From assembly GCA_037974665.1 (NCBI GenBank), contig CM075764.1, forward strand, positions 86,484,825 through 86,548,824: a stretch of 64,000 bases of DNA, in the 5' to 3' direction. This DNA is from Ehretia macrophylla (Eukaryota > Streptophyta > Magnoliopsida > Boraginales > Ehretiaceae). Positions 23,072 to 35,700 of this stretch are shown here, piece by piece (positions within the stretch are counted from its first letter, which is position 1; every line of letters begins with the position of its first letter). Under the pieces are notes generated by a model. The model saw only the letters and a program-made list of their open reading frames with translations. It did not search any database and was not told the DNA's origin. Both the position numbers and the translations under genes were made by a program.

Positions 23072-23375
23072 GGGTATCTCTAATGGGGAGAACTATTCAT
23101 AAAAATTTACTATTTTTGAGATCTCTAAAAATTATTATTAATGATTTAAATATACATAAGGCCCTCCACTTTTGTCAACTTTTATACCAAAATAGAAAGT
23201 CTCTAAATTTAGAGCAAAAAAAGTAAATTAAGTCTCTATTTTAACTCAAAAGTTGATAAAAGTGGTAGGCCCCATGTATATTTAAATAATTAATAATGAT
23301 TTTTAGAAACCCGTGTCTCTAAAAATAGCCAAAAATAATAAGTTTTTGTGAATAGCTCTCTCATTGGAGATACTC
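23072..23375. mobile_element. Tourist-like foldback MITE, 304 bp
   Basis: Terminal inverted repeats GGGTATCTCTAATG and CATTGGAGATACTC, with TTA on both sides (23069-23071 and 23376-23378). The interior is a long imperfect palindrome centred near 23225. It shares the CAATG/CTCTAATG-type end and layout with 10501-10837, probably a related family. Confidence 0.85.
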
Positions 23376-23579
23376 TTATTTTGTAACTTTGCTTATTTGA
23401 TCTACCCTAATTTCTCATTGGATTCCTAAAATTTCAGTGCTAGCTTTGCCTTGGTGGCCGGGGATGGTGTTGGCCGCTGTTTTCTCTGATATGTTTGTGC
23501 TCGGTTGCGCTTTTTGCTTGGTTTTTTAGTATGGTTGGGCCTGCAGGTTTAAACCGCTCTGTGTTTGATTATTGGAGTT

Positions 23580-23700
23580 GTTGTTGATAATTCAACATGC
23601 ATATTTGTTGTTTGATTATTGGAGTTGTTGATCATACAGATTATACAATATGCATATTTGTTGTTTGATTGTTGGAGTTGTTGATAATACAATATGCAAT
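23580..23700. repeat. Short tandem repeats, ~50 bp unit
   Basis: About three units built on gcatatttgttgtttgatta, ttggagttgttgat and atacaatat. The last unit runs into the block shared with 17001-17130. Confidence 0.75.
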
Positions 23701-23870
23701 ATTTGTTGTTTATAATCGTCCATGCATGAAGCCTTCCAGCTCGTTAAAAATTTAGTTGATGGCAAGATTTGCGTTGAGAATAAACTCATCAGTACATCCT
23801 CTTCGTTGCAGTTCATAGATAACTTATAACATTTCTATGCAAAAATTTATGAAATCATCATTACCCAAGC
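23690..23870. repeat. Paralogue of 17001-17130
   Basis: Same order of conserved blocks as 17001-17130, with an extra segment of about 55 bases (near 23765-23815). It lies about 1 kb past the NLR stop codon, while the other copy lies 1.7 kb before the NLR start. Confidence 0.85.
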
Positions 23871-24539
23871 AATTATAATGCCTTCTTTATTTGTCAATAT
23901 TAAGACTTGAAAAAAATATACTTTTAGTCCATGAGTCATTATATAAGTATGAAGATTAACAAACAAATATTATTATAATACTTTTTTTATAAAAAAAAAA
24001 TTATTAAAGATTAGTGTGATCTCAAAGAGAAGAGTTATGACTATGGTTTTGTCCTTCTAGTTCATAGTTCTTGAGAACTTCATTTGGTAATCGTAGTTTT
24101 TAAAGAGTTGTATTTAATTGGTGAAATAATTTAATATTTTCAGAATATATATATATTTTTCCTATCAAAGAAAAAGAGAAATATGAAAGATAAACAAATT
24201 AAAATTAACACAAGGGAATCTAACACAGATCGTCATAATCTCAAAATAGAGAAATCTTCCGTTTAGAAATTATTGTAACCCTAACAATGTTATTTTAGTT
24301 TAATTGTAAATGATTACTATAAGTCCCTAGAAAGAGTACAATCTCTTCGTTTTTGTTTCTTTTATACTATCAGAAACTTATTTTCATATCTTAACTTCTC
24401 TTTGATTTGTTATTTTTCTAAAACACAATTCATGTTGAAACATTGGGAAAAATATATATATAAAAAAAGAAAGAACTGCCAAAAATCTCAAGAATTTTCT
24501 TTTTCTTTTTCTCCAAATGCAAATTATCTTAGTTCTATA
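23871..24539. other. Intergenic, no recognised gene
   Basis: AT-rich with several A and T runs. No ORF, inverted repeat or motif that I can assign. Confidence 0.6.
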
Positions 24540-24550
24540 AAACAATTTTA

Positions 24551-24674
24551 TTTTATTTTATTTTTGATTTAGAGAAGGCCTACGGGCCTTACAACGTAAC
24601 TAACAAGACTCGAGCTCGCAACCTCTCGCATAACAATGAGAAACATTACCACTTGACTAAAACCCTAATGGCTA
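24551..24674 (-). mobile_element. tRNA-derived SINE
   Basis: On the minus strand an A-box-like start (AGTCAAGTGGTAATG) is followed by a B-box-like GGTTGCGAGCTCGAGTC about 45 bases on, then a body ending in a T/A-rich tail at the low-coordinate side. Direct repeats AAACAATTTTA flank it (24540-24550 and 24675-24685), as expected for target-primed insertion. Same family as 54056-54180. Confidence 0.75.
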
Positions 24675-24685
24675 AACAATTTTAA

Positions 24686-25094
24686 TTTTCCTATAAGGTA
24701 CAAATTCAAGTTTTGGAGCACGAGAATCGGATTGGAAATGAGACTTTGATAATTGTATGCTGATGTGTTTGGGTGAGGACAAGTTATACGAGGAATTTAT
24801 ATCCTCAACATGAATAAATGTTGATTATTAGTTTGTAAAGGAAACCCAAACCAACATATGGTTTTCTCTTTAGGATTCTCGATGTCACTCTTCTATTATT
24901 GGGGCCTATTTTACAACCATAGTATACCTAAAAATAGTTCTCAATGTGTATTTAATATATTCTTTAAAAAGTTTATTATCTCACATAACAAAAGGAAAAT
25001 TGTTAATATTTACAAATTATCTCTTCATAGGATGTGTATATATGTAGCAAAAACTCTATCTTGCGGTCATTGGAAGGCAATGCCTAACTTTTAG
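24686..25094. other. Intergenic, no recognised gene
   Basis: AT-rich sequence. A 78-codon open frame at 24858-25094 has no recognisable domain and is likely chance. Confidence 0.5.
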
Positions 25095-25450
25095 ATACTT
25101 AAAAATGCTTGAGTTTAAAAGATAAAACTAACCTGTTTTGTCTATTTTTAAAAGATCTTTTAGATAAAAGTTAAAGTTAAAATGTTAAAAAATAATAATA
25201 ATAAGAAGCTCCAAATTGGACATTTAAAAAAAAAATTTCCAAAGCTGTTTTTATATAATGCTTGAAGTTGTTTTTTTTTTCTTTCAAATATATCCCTCTA
25301 TATTTTTTAAAGTCAAACATTACTCTCAAAATTTCTAAAAACCTAATATTAACCAACATACATCAAACAATTAACGGTTTTTATTTAACAATACTTCTAA
25401 CCAAAGTTTTACTATTGAAAGTTTTATAACTCAAGCTAAAATTTCCTCAT
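25095..25450. mobile_element. Decayed hAT-like MITE, same family as 52421-52845
   Basis: It shares in order the blocks agaagctccaaatt, (A)n-TTTCCAAAGCTG, tttcaaatatayccctc, ttaaagt(c)aaacatta and aaaagytytacta with 52421-52845. The termini have decayed, so the ends are approximate. Confidence 0.65.
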
Positions 25451-25567
25451 TAGTTGGGAAACCTTGTAATTCTGAATATGATTGTACTATTTAATTTGAA
25501 GCAAGTCGGGGATGAAGGTTGCAGTAGCGATTGTAATTGATGATATAGATTAGGTTACACTTCGTAG

Positions 25568-25797
25568 TGTTAAGCCAGACTCCTACTTAGCTTTAACTAT
25601 GTACAATATCTTTGTATCTTCTTTTACGTCTCGGACTCTATTACTAAGTCTGCATAGACTTCCACTACAAAGGATTATTGATAGAGTAGCTCGAGTATAT
25701 TTCTTGTAACTTTTGTACCAATCTTCTGTTGTACTTGTAAGCTATAAATTAATGCAAGAGTAAAGCAGCTGATCATCAACCAATATACTTACTCACA
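25568..25797 (+). repeat. 5' LTR of the Copia element
   Basis: Starts TGTTAAGCCAGACTCC and ends TTACTCACA. The primer-binding site TGGTATCAGCATTCC follows at once (25798-25812), complementary in its first nine bases to initiator Met tRNA. Confidence 0.95.
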
Positions 25798-25863
25798 TGG
25801 TATCAGCATTCCAGGTTCTTTAATCCTACCATCTTCTTTGATCTTTCTTTTCAGACTTTCTTA

Positions 25864-27224
25864 TGGCATCCTCATACGCTTCTGCTACCTCTATGTTCGC
25901 TGCTACGACGACAACCAACACTACCACTATGCCTTTACCCACCCTTGATCGTATCCATTAAGATATCTCTCTCAAATTAGGCAGTGACAACTTCTTGCTT
26001 TGGAAAACATAGATTGTTCCGGTTCTAAGTTGTCATGGTCTTCTTGGCTTTGTTGATGGCACTCTACTCAAGCCAACTCCTACCTATGATCAAGTGGTTT
26101 CTACGTCCGATCAAGTGCCTCAATGGGTGCGCTTGGACCAAATGGTTCTCAGGTGGTTGTTAGTCTCTCTTTCAGACTCTGTTATTTCTCAGGTGGTTGA
26201 CAAATCCACTGTACGGGATGTATGGTTAACACTTGAAACTCTCTATGGATCGCACTCTCGGGCTCGCATCCAACACCTCAAAACTGAGCTTCAATCCCTT
26301 CAGAAAGGCTCTCTCACAATTCATGCCTACATTCAACATGCAAAATCTCTATCATTAGCTCTCCCTAGTGCAGGGAAATCGGTTGATGATGATAATGATT
26401 TAATTTTGTTGACTCTACATGGACTCGGATCTGAATTTGATCCTATTGTTGTAGCTATTAACTCAAGATCGGTTTCTCCTACCTTTGCGGAAGTTTGTGG
26501 CTTGCTTCTTGACTTTGAATTACGTCTGCAATCTTCTACAACTATCATTGACAAGTCTGCCTCTTTCTTCTCTTCTACCACACGGTCTCCTACTCCTGTT
26601 AACAACAATTTTTCAGACCTTGCTCCATCCACTCGTGCGCACCAACAAGGACGTGGTGGACGTGGCTCAAATTCTAGTAAACGTGGTTGTAGTGGTTGCA
26701 GCTCTTGACGAGGTCGTGGCCACACTAACTCCTCTTCTGTTGTTGTTTGTTATCATTGTGGACACCCTTATCATCAGGCAAACACCTGCTGGGCTCCAGA
26801 TGATGTCGTCTCTTCTTCTGCTAAGGCTTTCAATGCTATGACCATTGCTGATCCAAATGATACAAATTGGTATTTGGACACTTGTGCTACCCATAATATG
26901 TCTCCGGATGATGCACCTCTTTTTGGTAAGACTCGTTATGATAGGATGGATATGGTAACGATAGGAAATGAATCAGGCTTACCTATATCTCAAACGGGTC
27001 ATGCTTTGCTCCGTCTTTCTAATGGATATCTTATGAACTGTTCTATTTTCCATGTTCCTACTCTTGCAAAACACCTTTTTTCTGTTGCTCAGGTCACTCG
27101 TGACCATAATTGTGTTTTTGTATTTGAAGCTTCTGGTTATTGTATTAAGGATGCGACGACAGGAAAAATTCTCCACCAGATTACTCTCAGTTATGGCCTC
27201 TATAGCTTGCAGCAGCCTCGTTAG
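25864..27224 (+). pseudogene. Copia gag and protease, broken
   Basis: ATG at 25864 opens MASSYASATSMFAATTTT. Stops follow at about 25960 (TAA) and 26010 (TAG), and the gag core continues as QVPQWVRLDQMVLRWLLVSL, VWLTLETLYGSHSRARIQHL and LTLHGLGSEFDPIV. A stop at 26706 precedes the RGRG-rich linker and the CCHC zinc knuckle CYHCGHPYHQANTC (about 26748-26790). Protease follows as WYLDTCATHNMS, where DTCAT replaces the usual DSGAT active site. The frame closes at 27224. Confidence 0.9.
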
Positions 27225-28467
27225 CAGACTTTTTTGGGTCAGAAAGCTGGTTCAAAGATATGGCACGCCCATTTGGGGCATCCTTTTGATCAGACTCTGC
27301 ACTGTCTCAAATAATTTCTACCAATTACTTCTCAATTCTCTAATAATAATGTTTGCAGTAGTTGCTAACTTGGCAAAAGTCATAGGCTTCCTTTTGAGAA
27401 TAAAACTCTACATTCTACATCTTTATTGAATATCATTCACTGTGATGTATGGGGGCCTTCGCCCACAATATCTCACGATGGTTTTCGGTATTATTTGATT
27501 TTAGTGGATCATAGCCGGTATTCCTAGATTTATTCTCTTATTTGCAAATCGGATGTGGCACATATTTTTCCAATGTTTATTCGTATGGTTGAAAATCTAT
27601 GCAACTCCAAGATCAAATATATTCAATTAGACGGTGGATGGGAATTTGTCAATAATCAACTTAAACAACTTTTTCAATCACTTGGCATTATTCATCGTCT
27701 GAGTTGTCCGACCACTCCTAAACAAAATGGAGTCACCAAACACAAGTATCGTCATGTGGTCGAAACTGGGTTAACCCTTCTGGCACATAGTTATTTACCA
27801 TTGGAATTTTGGATGTATGTTTTTCAACAGCGGACTTTCTTATTAACATATTGCCCTCCAAGCAACTTAATTACAAGACCCCATATGAACTGGTTTTCGG
27901 GTCTGCTCCGGACTATTCAATACTACATGTCTTTGGGTCACTTTGTTATGCATGCTTAACACCACTGGGACGTCATAAATTGGCATTTAAAAGTTGTCAA
28001 CGTTTAATTCTGGGCTACATAATGGAATACAAGGGGTACAAATGCTATAACCCGATCACAGGCAAAATTCTTGTTTCAAGACATGTCTTCTCAACTAGCT
28101 CCAACAACTCAATGCAGTCACCAGGACCATGTTTTCACGTCAAGCCTTTTCCTTCTAATTTTCTGCACGTGTCCCCACCATCAACCTTACAACACTTTGA
28201 CATACAAGCTTCATCTCAATCTCATATTGTGCACACCAGTTCAGCCACATCTACTCTTCCCAACATTGCCCCCACACCAAGTACTCTGGCATCTCCAGTC
28301 CTTGTTAATGAAAATATTTCCACCTCCACAACCATACTTTCACCTTCCGATAATCACCACATCTCCTCTACTCAACATTATGGTCCCTCTCCTACACTCC
28401 ATATCACCTCACCATCCTCTAAGTCAATGCCCATGCATACCCCATACCCGGTGCTCCCTTGCTCCTC
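27225..28467 (+). pseudogene. Copia integrase, broken
   Basis: The pieces read WHAHLGHP (HHCC start), a CSSC remnant, then IHCDVWGPSPTISHDGFRYY with the first catalytic Asp. Next come YIQLDGGWEFVNNQLKQLF, where the usual DNGGEF is altered, and PKQNGVTKHKYRHVVETG, where the usual catalytic Glu (in VAERKHRH) is not seen. A frameshift near 27830 leads to YKTPYELVFGSAPDYSILHV and FGSLCYACLTPLGRHKLAFK. Several stops lie at 27225-27555. The linker to RT is cut at 28475 by the hAT insertion. Confidence 0.9.
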
Positions 28468-28684
28468 TCTACTCTCAGGGGCGGAGCCCGAAGTTGAGTA
28501 TTGGGGGGGCCGAAATTATTTTTTTTGTACAGTATTTTTTGTACAGTGTTTTTTGTATAGTATTTTTTTGTACAATAAACTTAATAAGACATACATATAC
28601 TAGCAAAAACAAAATGCAACTATAGAAACAAATGTAAATAAAATAATATTTATAAAAAATAACATAAAATATGCAAAGAAATGT

Positions 28685-31135
28685 TTACCTCATCAGATAA
28701 TGAAGTTGGGCTCGTCTCTCTTTCATGGAATAGAATTCATCAATTATTGTATCTACATGAATATCTTTGGCAATTTGTTTTTCTATATAGATAATTAAGC
28801 TATCTTTGAGAAAGTCATCCTCTATCCGATTACGAAGACTTGTTTTGATAACCTTCATGGCAGAAAAAGCGCGTTCTGTAGATGCTATCGAGACAGGGAG
28901 AGTTAAAATTAACCGTATCAACCTATCAACTAAAGGATAAGCTTTTGATTTTCCAGTTATCAGCAATCCTCTACACATATCTGCTATGTTAGTCAAAATT
29001 TTCAAATCAGGATGATTAGGCACATCAAACTCATAATGTTGCAATTGATAACTCAAACAGCTCATCTCTTGTTCAGAGAAATCAGAAGGATAAAATTTCT
29101 CAGTAAGTTTGCATATGTCATTAATTGCAAATGACTTGTAGCCATCCCTAGGATCCAAAGTTGTGCTAAGAATAAGAACCTCGGTTGCTTGCTCATTAAA
29201 TCTTTTATTTAACTCTTGTAATTGTTGATCTATAGTAGCTGTAAATAAGTCTACTCGATAATGATGCTCCACTGTTACAATATCCTTTTGACGGCGAAGT
29301 CGAACTATGTCAGAATATGAAGCATTCATATCAGGAACTTGAATATTTCGATAAGAAGCAAAAGATGTCACATTCTCAATAAGATTTTCCCAACCATCAT
29401 CTCTCAACATTTGCATTAACAGTTTTGTATTAGAAACCCTATGCAGAGCATTTAAAATATCCTGAGATTTCTGTTGCAGAGCTTGGCAAAGCACATTTGT
29501 AATCCCCATAATTTCTTTCATCACGTGCAAGATAAATACAAAATCAAATGACATCAATACCTTAATAGCAAAGTTCGCATCTCCACGTTACGAGTATGTA
29601 GATCCTTCAATAGCTATATTCTGTAGAACTACAAAAGTGGCATCAAACAACCTTATCAAACTACAAATTGAATTAAAATGGGAACTCCATCTAGTATCTC
29701 CAAGCCGTTGTAAAGTTCCTATTTGATTGGCCCCTCTACCAGTATCAATCTTGCCACGTTCAATTAAACTTGCATTTTCAGCTACTTGGGCAGCTTGTAA
29801 TTCATCATTGCGCTTGGAAGAAGACCCAACGATGTTAACAATGAAACTCAAGTTTCCAAAAAAGGTATGTATATCAGGAACTTCTCTAGATGCAGCAACA
29901 AGAGCTAGTTGTAACTGATGAGCTAAGCAATGCACGTAATAAGCATAAGGACAATCTTTAAGAAACAAAGCTTGTAACCCATTCCATTCTTCATGCATAT
30001 TACTAGCTCCAACATACCCTTGACCACGAATATTAAGAACATTGAGGTTATGATGAGACAATGCACAACAAATCTCTCTTTTAAGAGTTAATGCTTTTGT
30101 ATCTTTAACATGAATCAAGTCCACAAATCTCTCTTTAATAAATCCTTTATTATCAACAAATCTAATAACAAGAGCCATTTGCTCTCTCTTAGATTCATCC
30201 CGATATTCATCAACAATTAAGCAAAACATTGCTTCACCAATCTCTTCACGAATTTTGTTTTGCACATTTCTAGCCAAAACGAACAAAATTTCTTTTTGAA
30301 TACCATGTGATGTGTATTTTGCATTTTTTGGGGCATTATCTAAAACAACTCCCTCTACTTGCTCATTATAAGATGCTAACAACTTTATCATTTCAAGAAA
30401 GTTGCCTTGGTTTATTGAATCTAAACTTTCATCATGCCATCTAAAAGCACATCCTTGAAATGTTAACCATCGAATAGCATCTATGGAAGCTTTAAGGCGC
30501 AAATGATTACTTAAAATTTGTGAAGAAGTTTGCCTTTGAATCACCTTTTCAAAATGAGAATACTGGTTCTTCAAATTCTCACAATATTTGGTAGCTGAAT
30601 TATGAATTGAATTTGAATCCTTCCCCTCATGAGATAAAAAAGCACAATCTTTTCCGTTATTTACTTTTTTCCAACTTTTAAATCCCTTAACTGTGAATGC
30701 TTCTGATCCGAATTTTCCAATTGATTCTTTTGCGAATATGTAGCAAGGAAAACAAAATACAGCATTGTTTGTAGGTGAATACTCTAACCAAGGAAATGTT
30801 TTAAACCAATGGGCTTGAAATCGGCATCGATGACTCTCGTGTCCAGAAAATGGATAATGTGATTGAATATGTTGATATGGACCGAAATGAATATATGATC
30901 TACGAATTTCATCTCTTTGATTCACTGAATACTCCCAAATTTGAGGACGTAAACCCGGGTCACGGACTAAAGAACTTATTTCAATTGTCTTATTTTCAAT
31001 CTTTTGACATTTTGTTGGTGATTCTAAACTCACATTTGTATCAATATTAGATATAGAAGCTTGTTCTTCAGGTTCTGTCTCAACTTCCTTTTCTTTCCTT
31101 TTAAAGAATGAATCAATTGTTTTAAACTTATTCAT
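28685..31135 (-). pseudogene. hAT transposase (ZMYM1-like, TTF/DUF4371/hATC), one stop
   Basis: A single frame of 817 codons with one internal stop: TAA at codon 516 (29588-29590), within GSTYS-stop-RGDA, where relatives usually have Gln, so CAA to TAA is likely. The N-terminus has a TTF-type zinc-finger pattern (HRCRFQAHWF, WLEYSPTNNAVFCFPCYIF). The RNase-H-like core has CLIVDEYRDES with the first catalytic Asp, but GQGYVGASNM shows Val375 where GYDGAS is usual, so a catalytic Asp is probably lost. HCLAHQLQLALVA follows. The C-terminal dimerisation (hATC) domain is intact, ending with LTLPVSIASTERAFSAMKVI. Transposase would cut and paste the element; this copy looks dead. Confidence 0.9.
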
Positions 31136-31734
31136 ATTTGACTTGAAAATATTTAAAAAAAGATAGAGTTATTCTTATTTTTTATATATATGATTGATCA
31201 ACATCAACTTATTACTTATATAATTTTTTTTCTCAAATACAATTTATTTCCAGAAATATTCTCTAGTAGCAATTAAACTACTAAAATTAGTATCATTTCT
31301 ATTTTCTAACAATTTAAAAAGCAATAATCAACATATAATAAAAAATAGATACATATAAACAACGATGTACAAGGAAAGTAAATAGATTACACAAAAAAAT
31401 TAACAAAATAATTATGTACTTATAAATTATACAGTAAAAAATTAATAAATAGAGATATATTACCTTAGACATGCAATAATTGAATTTGGGAAGAACAATT
31501 GGTGAAGACTGAAAATTATAGCTTGGGATCTGCAAAAAAATAAAAATAAAATATTAAAATTTTATTTAGAATAAATGAAGTCTAAAGATTACATAAAAGT
31601 CAAAAGATAAGAGATCACTTACATAGCTAATGGAGTCTGGAGAAGAATACAAATTGCAATGTTATGGTTATTGATTAGAGAAATTATTTTGAAATCTAAA
31701 ATTCAAAGCTTAGAGGCAGAGGAAATTTTATCTC

Positions 31735-32145
31735 TTACGATTTTGTTTTGCTTGTTAGAGGCAGAGGCTAAACTTTTTCTTGTTAGAAATCTGAAAACAT
31801 TGCAAAAAAAAAAAACAAAAAAAACAAAACAAGAGCTAACATAATAGGAGACAAACTTTACATAAAATGGGGGGGGGGGGGGGGGGGGGCAAAACTGACA
31901 CCAAATAAAAAAAATATCACTAGTTTTTTTTTTTTTTTTAAGTTGGGGAGCGGTTACGATTTTGTTTTGCTTGTTAGAGGCAGAGGTTAAACTTTTGCTT
32001 GTTAGAAATCTGAAATCAATCATTGTAAAAAAAAACAAAAAACAAAAACAAAAGCTAACATAATGGGAGACAAACTTTACATAAAATCAGGGGGGCCAAA
32101 GCTGACACCAAATAAAAAATAACACTGGTTTTTTTTTTTTAAATT
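31735..32145. repeat. ~220-bp tandem duplication at the hAT 5' end
   Basis: 31735-31953 and 31954-32145 share ttacgattttgttttgcttg, ttagaggcagagg, ctaacataat-ggagacaaactttacataaaat, a G run, and gctgacaccaaataaaaaa in the same order. It lies upstream of the transposase start, where the promoter would be. Confidence 0.85.
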
Positions 32146-32214
32146 GGGGGGGCCGGCCCCCTCCCCCCCCCCCCCCCTCCTCGCCCCCCTCGTACCACCG
32201 CCCCTGTCTACTCT

Positions 32215-32742
32215 CATCTTCTCCACTCGTCTCTATCTTGCGTAAAAGAAACACCTCCTTATACAATCATGACTTCTCACTCTCTCCTCAACACACTAAT
32301 ACTGCCATCCAGCCTCTCTCCCCTACTGCTTCCTCATTCTCTCTCTCTCCGATGTCTGACACTAATCCTCTAGTTCTTAGTACTCGCTGTCATCAGATGG
32401 TGACCCGTACAATATATGGTACGAGGAAGCCAAAAGTCCTCTCTACACGCTATCCACTTCCTCAATGCCTACTCACCCTCTATGCTAATCTACCTGCAGA
32501 ACCCTCTTGCTACACTCAGGCCTCCACATACTCCAATTGGCGCGCGACGATGATGGAGGAATCCAATTCCTTGATAAAAAATAAGACGTGGTCTCAGGTC
32601 CCTCATCTACCTCATATGAATGTGGTTGGTTGCAAATGGGTATATCGTATAAAGCAGAAATCCGATGGCTCCTTGGAACGCTACAAGGCCCGGTTGGTGG
32701 CCAAAGGCTATCATCAACAACCAGGGCGAGATTTTAGGGACA
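32215..32742 (+). pseudogene. Copia reverse transcriptase, first part
   Basis: Resumes after the hAT element. It contains MVTRTIYGTRKPKVLSTRY (linker), then the RT start NWRATMMEESNSLIKNKTW, GCKWVYRIKQKSDGSLERYK and ARLVAKGYHQQPGRDF. It ends at RDTF, where the solo LTR is inserted. Confidence 0.92.
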
Positions 32743-32747
32743 CATTT

Positions 32748-35700
32748 TGTAACAACCCGAACCTTTCATGTAGTGATTAGTATTTAATTGTAAATGTCTA
32801 TGTGTTTATTTTAAATAAAGTGCATGATTAGATAATTTTAATTAACTAGTATTACATATTTACTTACTTAGTTTCTTTTATTTTTAAAAATGTGCAAAAA
32901 GTGTTTAATTAATTAATTTGAGTTAATTATATTTATTTGAAATTATATCTCTGCAATTAATTGCTAAACTTTCATAAATTTCAATCAGTGAATAAGTAAC
33001 TCCGAGCCCGAAGTGAAATTTTAAACCATTATATTTTCTGAACTTGATATTTTTCCTCTATTACACCTCATATATAATGTGTTCGTTCATTGAAAGAATG
33101 TGCATTGCAGGTCCCGAACACGAAGAAGAAAAAGTTTAGTATCCCCAAGTAAATAGTAACAATTTTATTATTTTGGGCTAATTGAAGTTGCAATAGTTTT
33201 TACCTAACTTATTTAGCCCAATAGCATTTTATATTAGCCCAATCCTTATATTAGCCCATTTATTTACTTAGTCTACATACATATCCATATTTAACATAAC
33301 GAAAAAAGCATAAAAACATAGCAAAAGAGAAAGAAAAGAATCAGCTAGCAGAAGCAAAGAAACAAAAAACGTGAGACCTCTTTGAGCTAGGGCTTGAGTT
33401 CTACTTCAAATTTCAGCCATTTTTAACGAGATCAAAGGAGTCTCTAGCCAATTTTCTTTCATTTTCTAGCTATAAAAGGTGAGGAAATCATTTGTGTGAA
33501 TAATTTCTTGTTTTCTTGCCATGGTAAAATGTGGGTATTGTTGATTTATAGTGTTTTGATGCTTCTATTGCTTCATATGCTAGCTAATAATGGTGTAGAG
33601 TAAGCTTTTGTAAGTTATTTGCATGTGTAGTTGAAGGTTGTGTGTATTCTTGTAATAAAGAAGAAGATGAATACTATTTTGCTTAAAGAACCATGTCGAA
33701 TGCAATGTGTTTGTTCTAATGCTTGAATGATGCTATACAAGTGTTTATATGGCTAACTAAGTGTTTAAATTAGCTAGAGTAGGAGTAGAGCTTAATGTGT
33801 GTGTTCTGTATTTGATGAGCAGATTTTCGTCACTGTTTTGTAGGGCTCGTTTAACATAGTAAACGTACTCTAAAATTAACAAAATTTTTATAGAAGCTAG
33901 ATTAGGCAGTTTAGAACAAATGTTGATTTATAGGATGAAGGCTAATTTTAACGTTTTGATAATCCGATTTAGCAATTTCAGAAATGTGTCTGGAAATTTG
34001 ATGAAGCAGGGCAGTTTGCGCAGTTGCACAAGAAAGGTTGTAACTTGTGGAATTTAGATTGGAATTGAGTTCTGCTTGAGGCTCAAATTAACTACACTCA
34101 AAGATCTTTCTTTATATGTTAAAATCATAGGATTTGGAGATCATTAGATTGGATTACAGATTTTCTAAAGTTAGCTTTTGCTAGAAAACTTAGACTGTTT
34201 TCATTAATTTGTTATTTGCTATAGACCATTGTTGTTGCTAAATGATTAAATTGTGAGTTTTTCCAAGGTATAATGTTATTTGGTGCACACTTAGAAAGGC
34301 TAATAAAGCTATTTGGGAGAATGTACTTAAAGTTCTTAAAACCTACATGTAAGGTTAATTGCAAAATGGATGATAAAGCATATTTTCGTGAAGTAACTTG
34401 TCAGAATGCTAGTTAAGTTAACTACGAAGATCTTGTATCAGTTGAACTGTAATTGATTCTAGGTTGTTCATAATTATAAATTCTAGTTAAATTGTTTCTA
34501 ACTTGGACTGTTTATTTCATGTACGTGCTAACTAATGTTGTACTTGCTAGATCCTTGAATATGTCCTAAGGTGCGTTAAGTGGTTAATTATTTAAGGGGC
34601 ATTACAAATAGTGATGAAGTTTGTATAACATGTAATATTTGTGTTAATGTGATATTTAGATGTCGTACTATATGTAATTGTCGAATTGATTTAACCTTGG
34701 AGATAAAAGAATATATGAATTAATTACATGGTCATGTATTAGCTAAAGCTTAAATGAATTTAAGGGTAACTAACCTTAGATTACTCATTTAATGTTCCTT
34801 CATGGTGTTATTAGAAAGATAAAGAATAAAAGTGTTAATTGAGCTTAACTTCCATTGGGCTATAAACTTCCACATGAAATGATTCTAGCCTAGAGTTATA
34901 AACTCATAATGTAGGAATATTAGTTAGCTTGTTAACTCATTACCTTGTTCTCTCTCCCTTACGTGCAAAATAATATGTTTATGTTTGATATAATGCTGTA
35001 TGTGTTGGTCAGAATTTATAGTTATGATTAACTTGCTCTTAGATTGGTTTCTTAAGTGTAATGTTTTTACCTTTAAAATGTTAACTAACTACAAGTTAAG
35101 TATCAGTTGAGCCACATCTTTGTGTAAAATATTAATTAGTTAGAGAGAGAAGATGTATGAGTTAGAAGACTTATTGACTGATTATGTTAACATGATGAAA
35201 GTGCTTTAGAATATTTGGATGGAATTAGTATAGCCAATTGTTAAAGCGTTATGCTAGTTTACTTGCATAATGTTATGCTAGTGTAAAGGCTAAGTGTTAT
35301 ATCTATATGAATAGGGTAGGGTTGCACATTTGAGCTAATTCAAGGAGGTTGGAGTGAATCTCAATTATTCTCTTGCATATATAGCCTGATTCAAGGTGAA
35401 GGAGACTTCATCCTTATGTGCATAATAGTTTATTTACTTGTACTTAGATTATGTGCACTTATTGTCTATATATTGTGTGTGAGAGCAACCTACTTTGTTG
35501 TCCCTCAATCATGTGTTTATTGATGTATTCTATTGTTATCATTTTGAGTGCATTGCATCGTGGTTGCGCAACTATTTGGGCATGGTAGTGTCATGAAAAC
35601 CGGGCGGCATCGGGCTTGCCGATATATCTCGGCTACCATGGTTATCCAGTCCCTCTCTCGCTTGGGATGCCGCCCAGGGAGAGTTGGGTCGTAGGATTTC

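Larger units (their letters stand above)
28476..32206 (-). mobile_element. hAT DNA transposon, 3731 bp, inside the Copia element
   Basis: Terminal inverted repeats CAGGGGCGG and CCGCCCCTG, flanked by exact 8-bp target duplications TCTACTCT (28468-28475 and 32207-32214), the size typical of hAT. It encodes a nearly full transposase on the minus strand. G and C homopolymers lie near 31869-31890 and 32163-32177. The insertion must be younger than the Copia element it interrupts. Confidence 0.97.

Noticed and set aside
26485..26841. ORFs overlapping Copia gag in other frames (26333-26894, both strands)
   Set aside because: Shadows of the gag frame, which has clear gag, zinc-knuckle and protease motifs.
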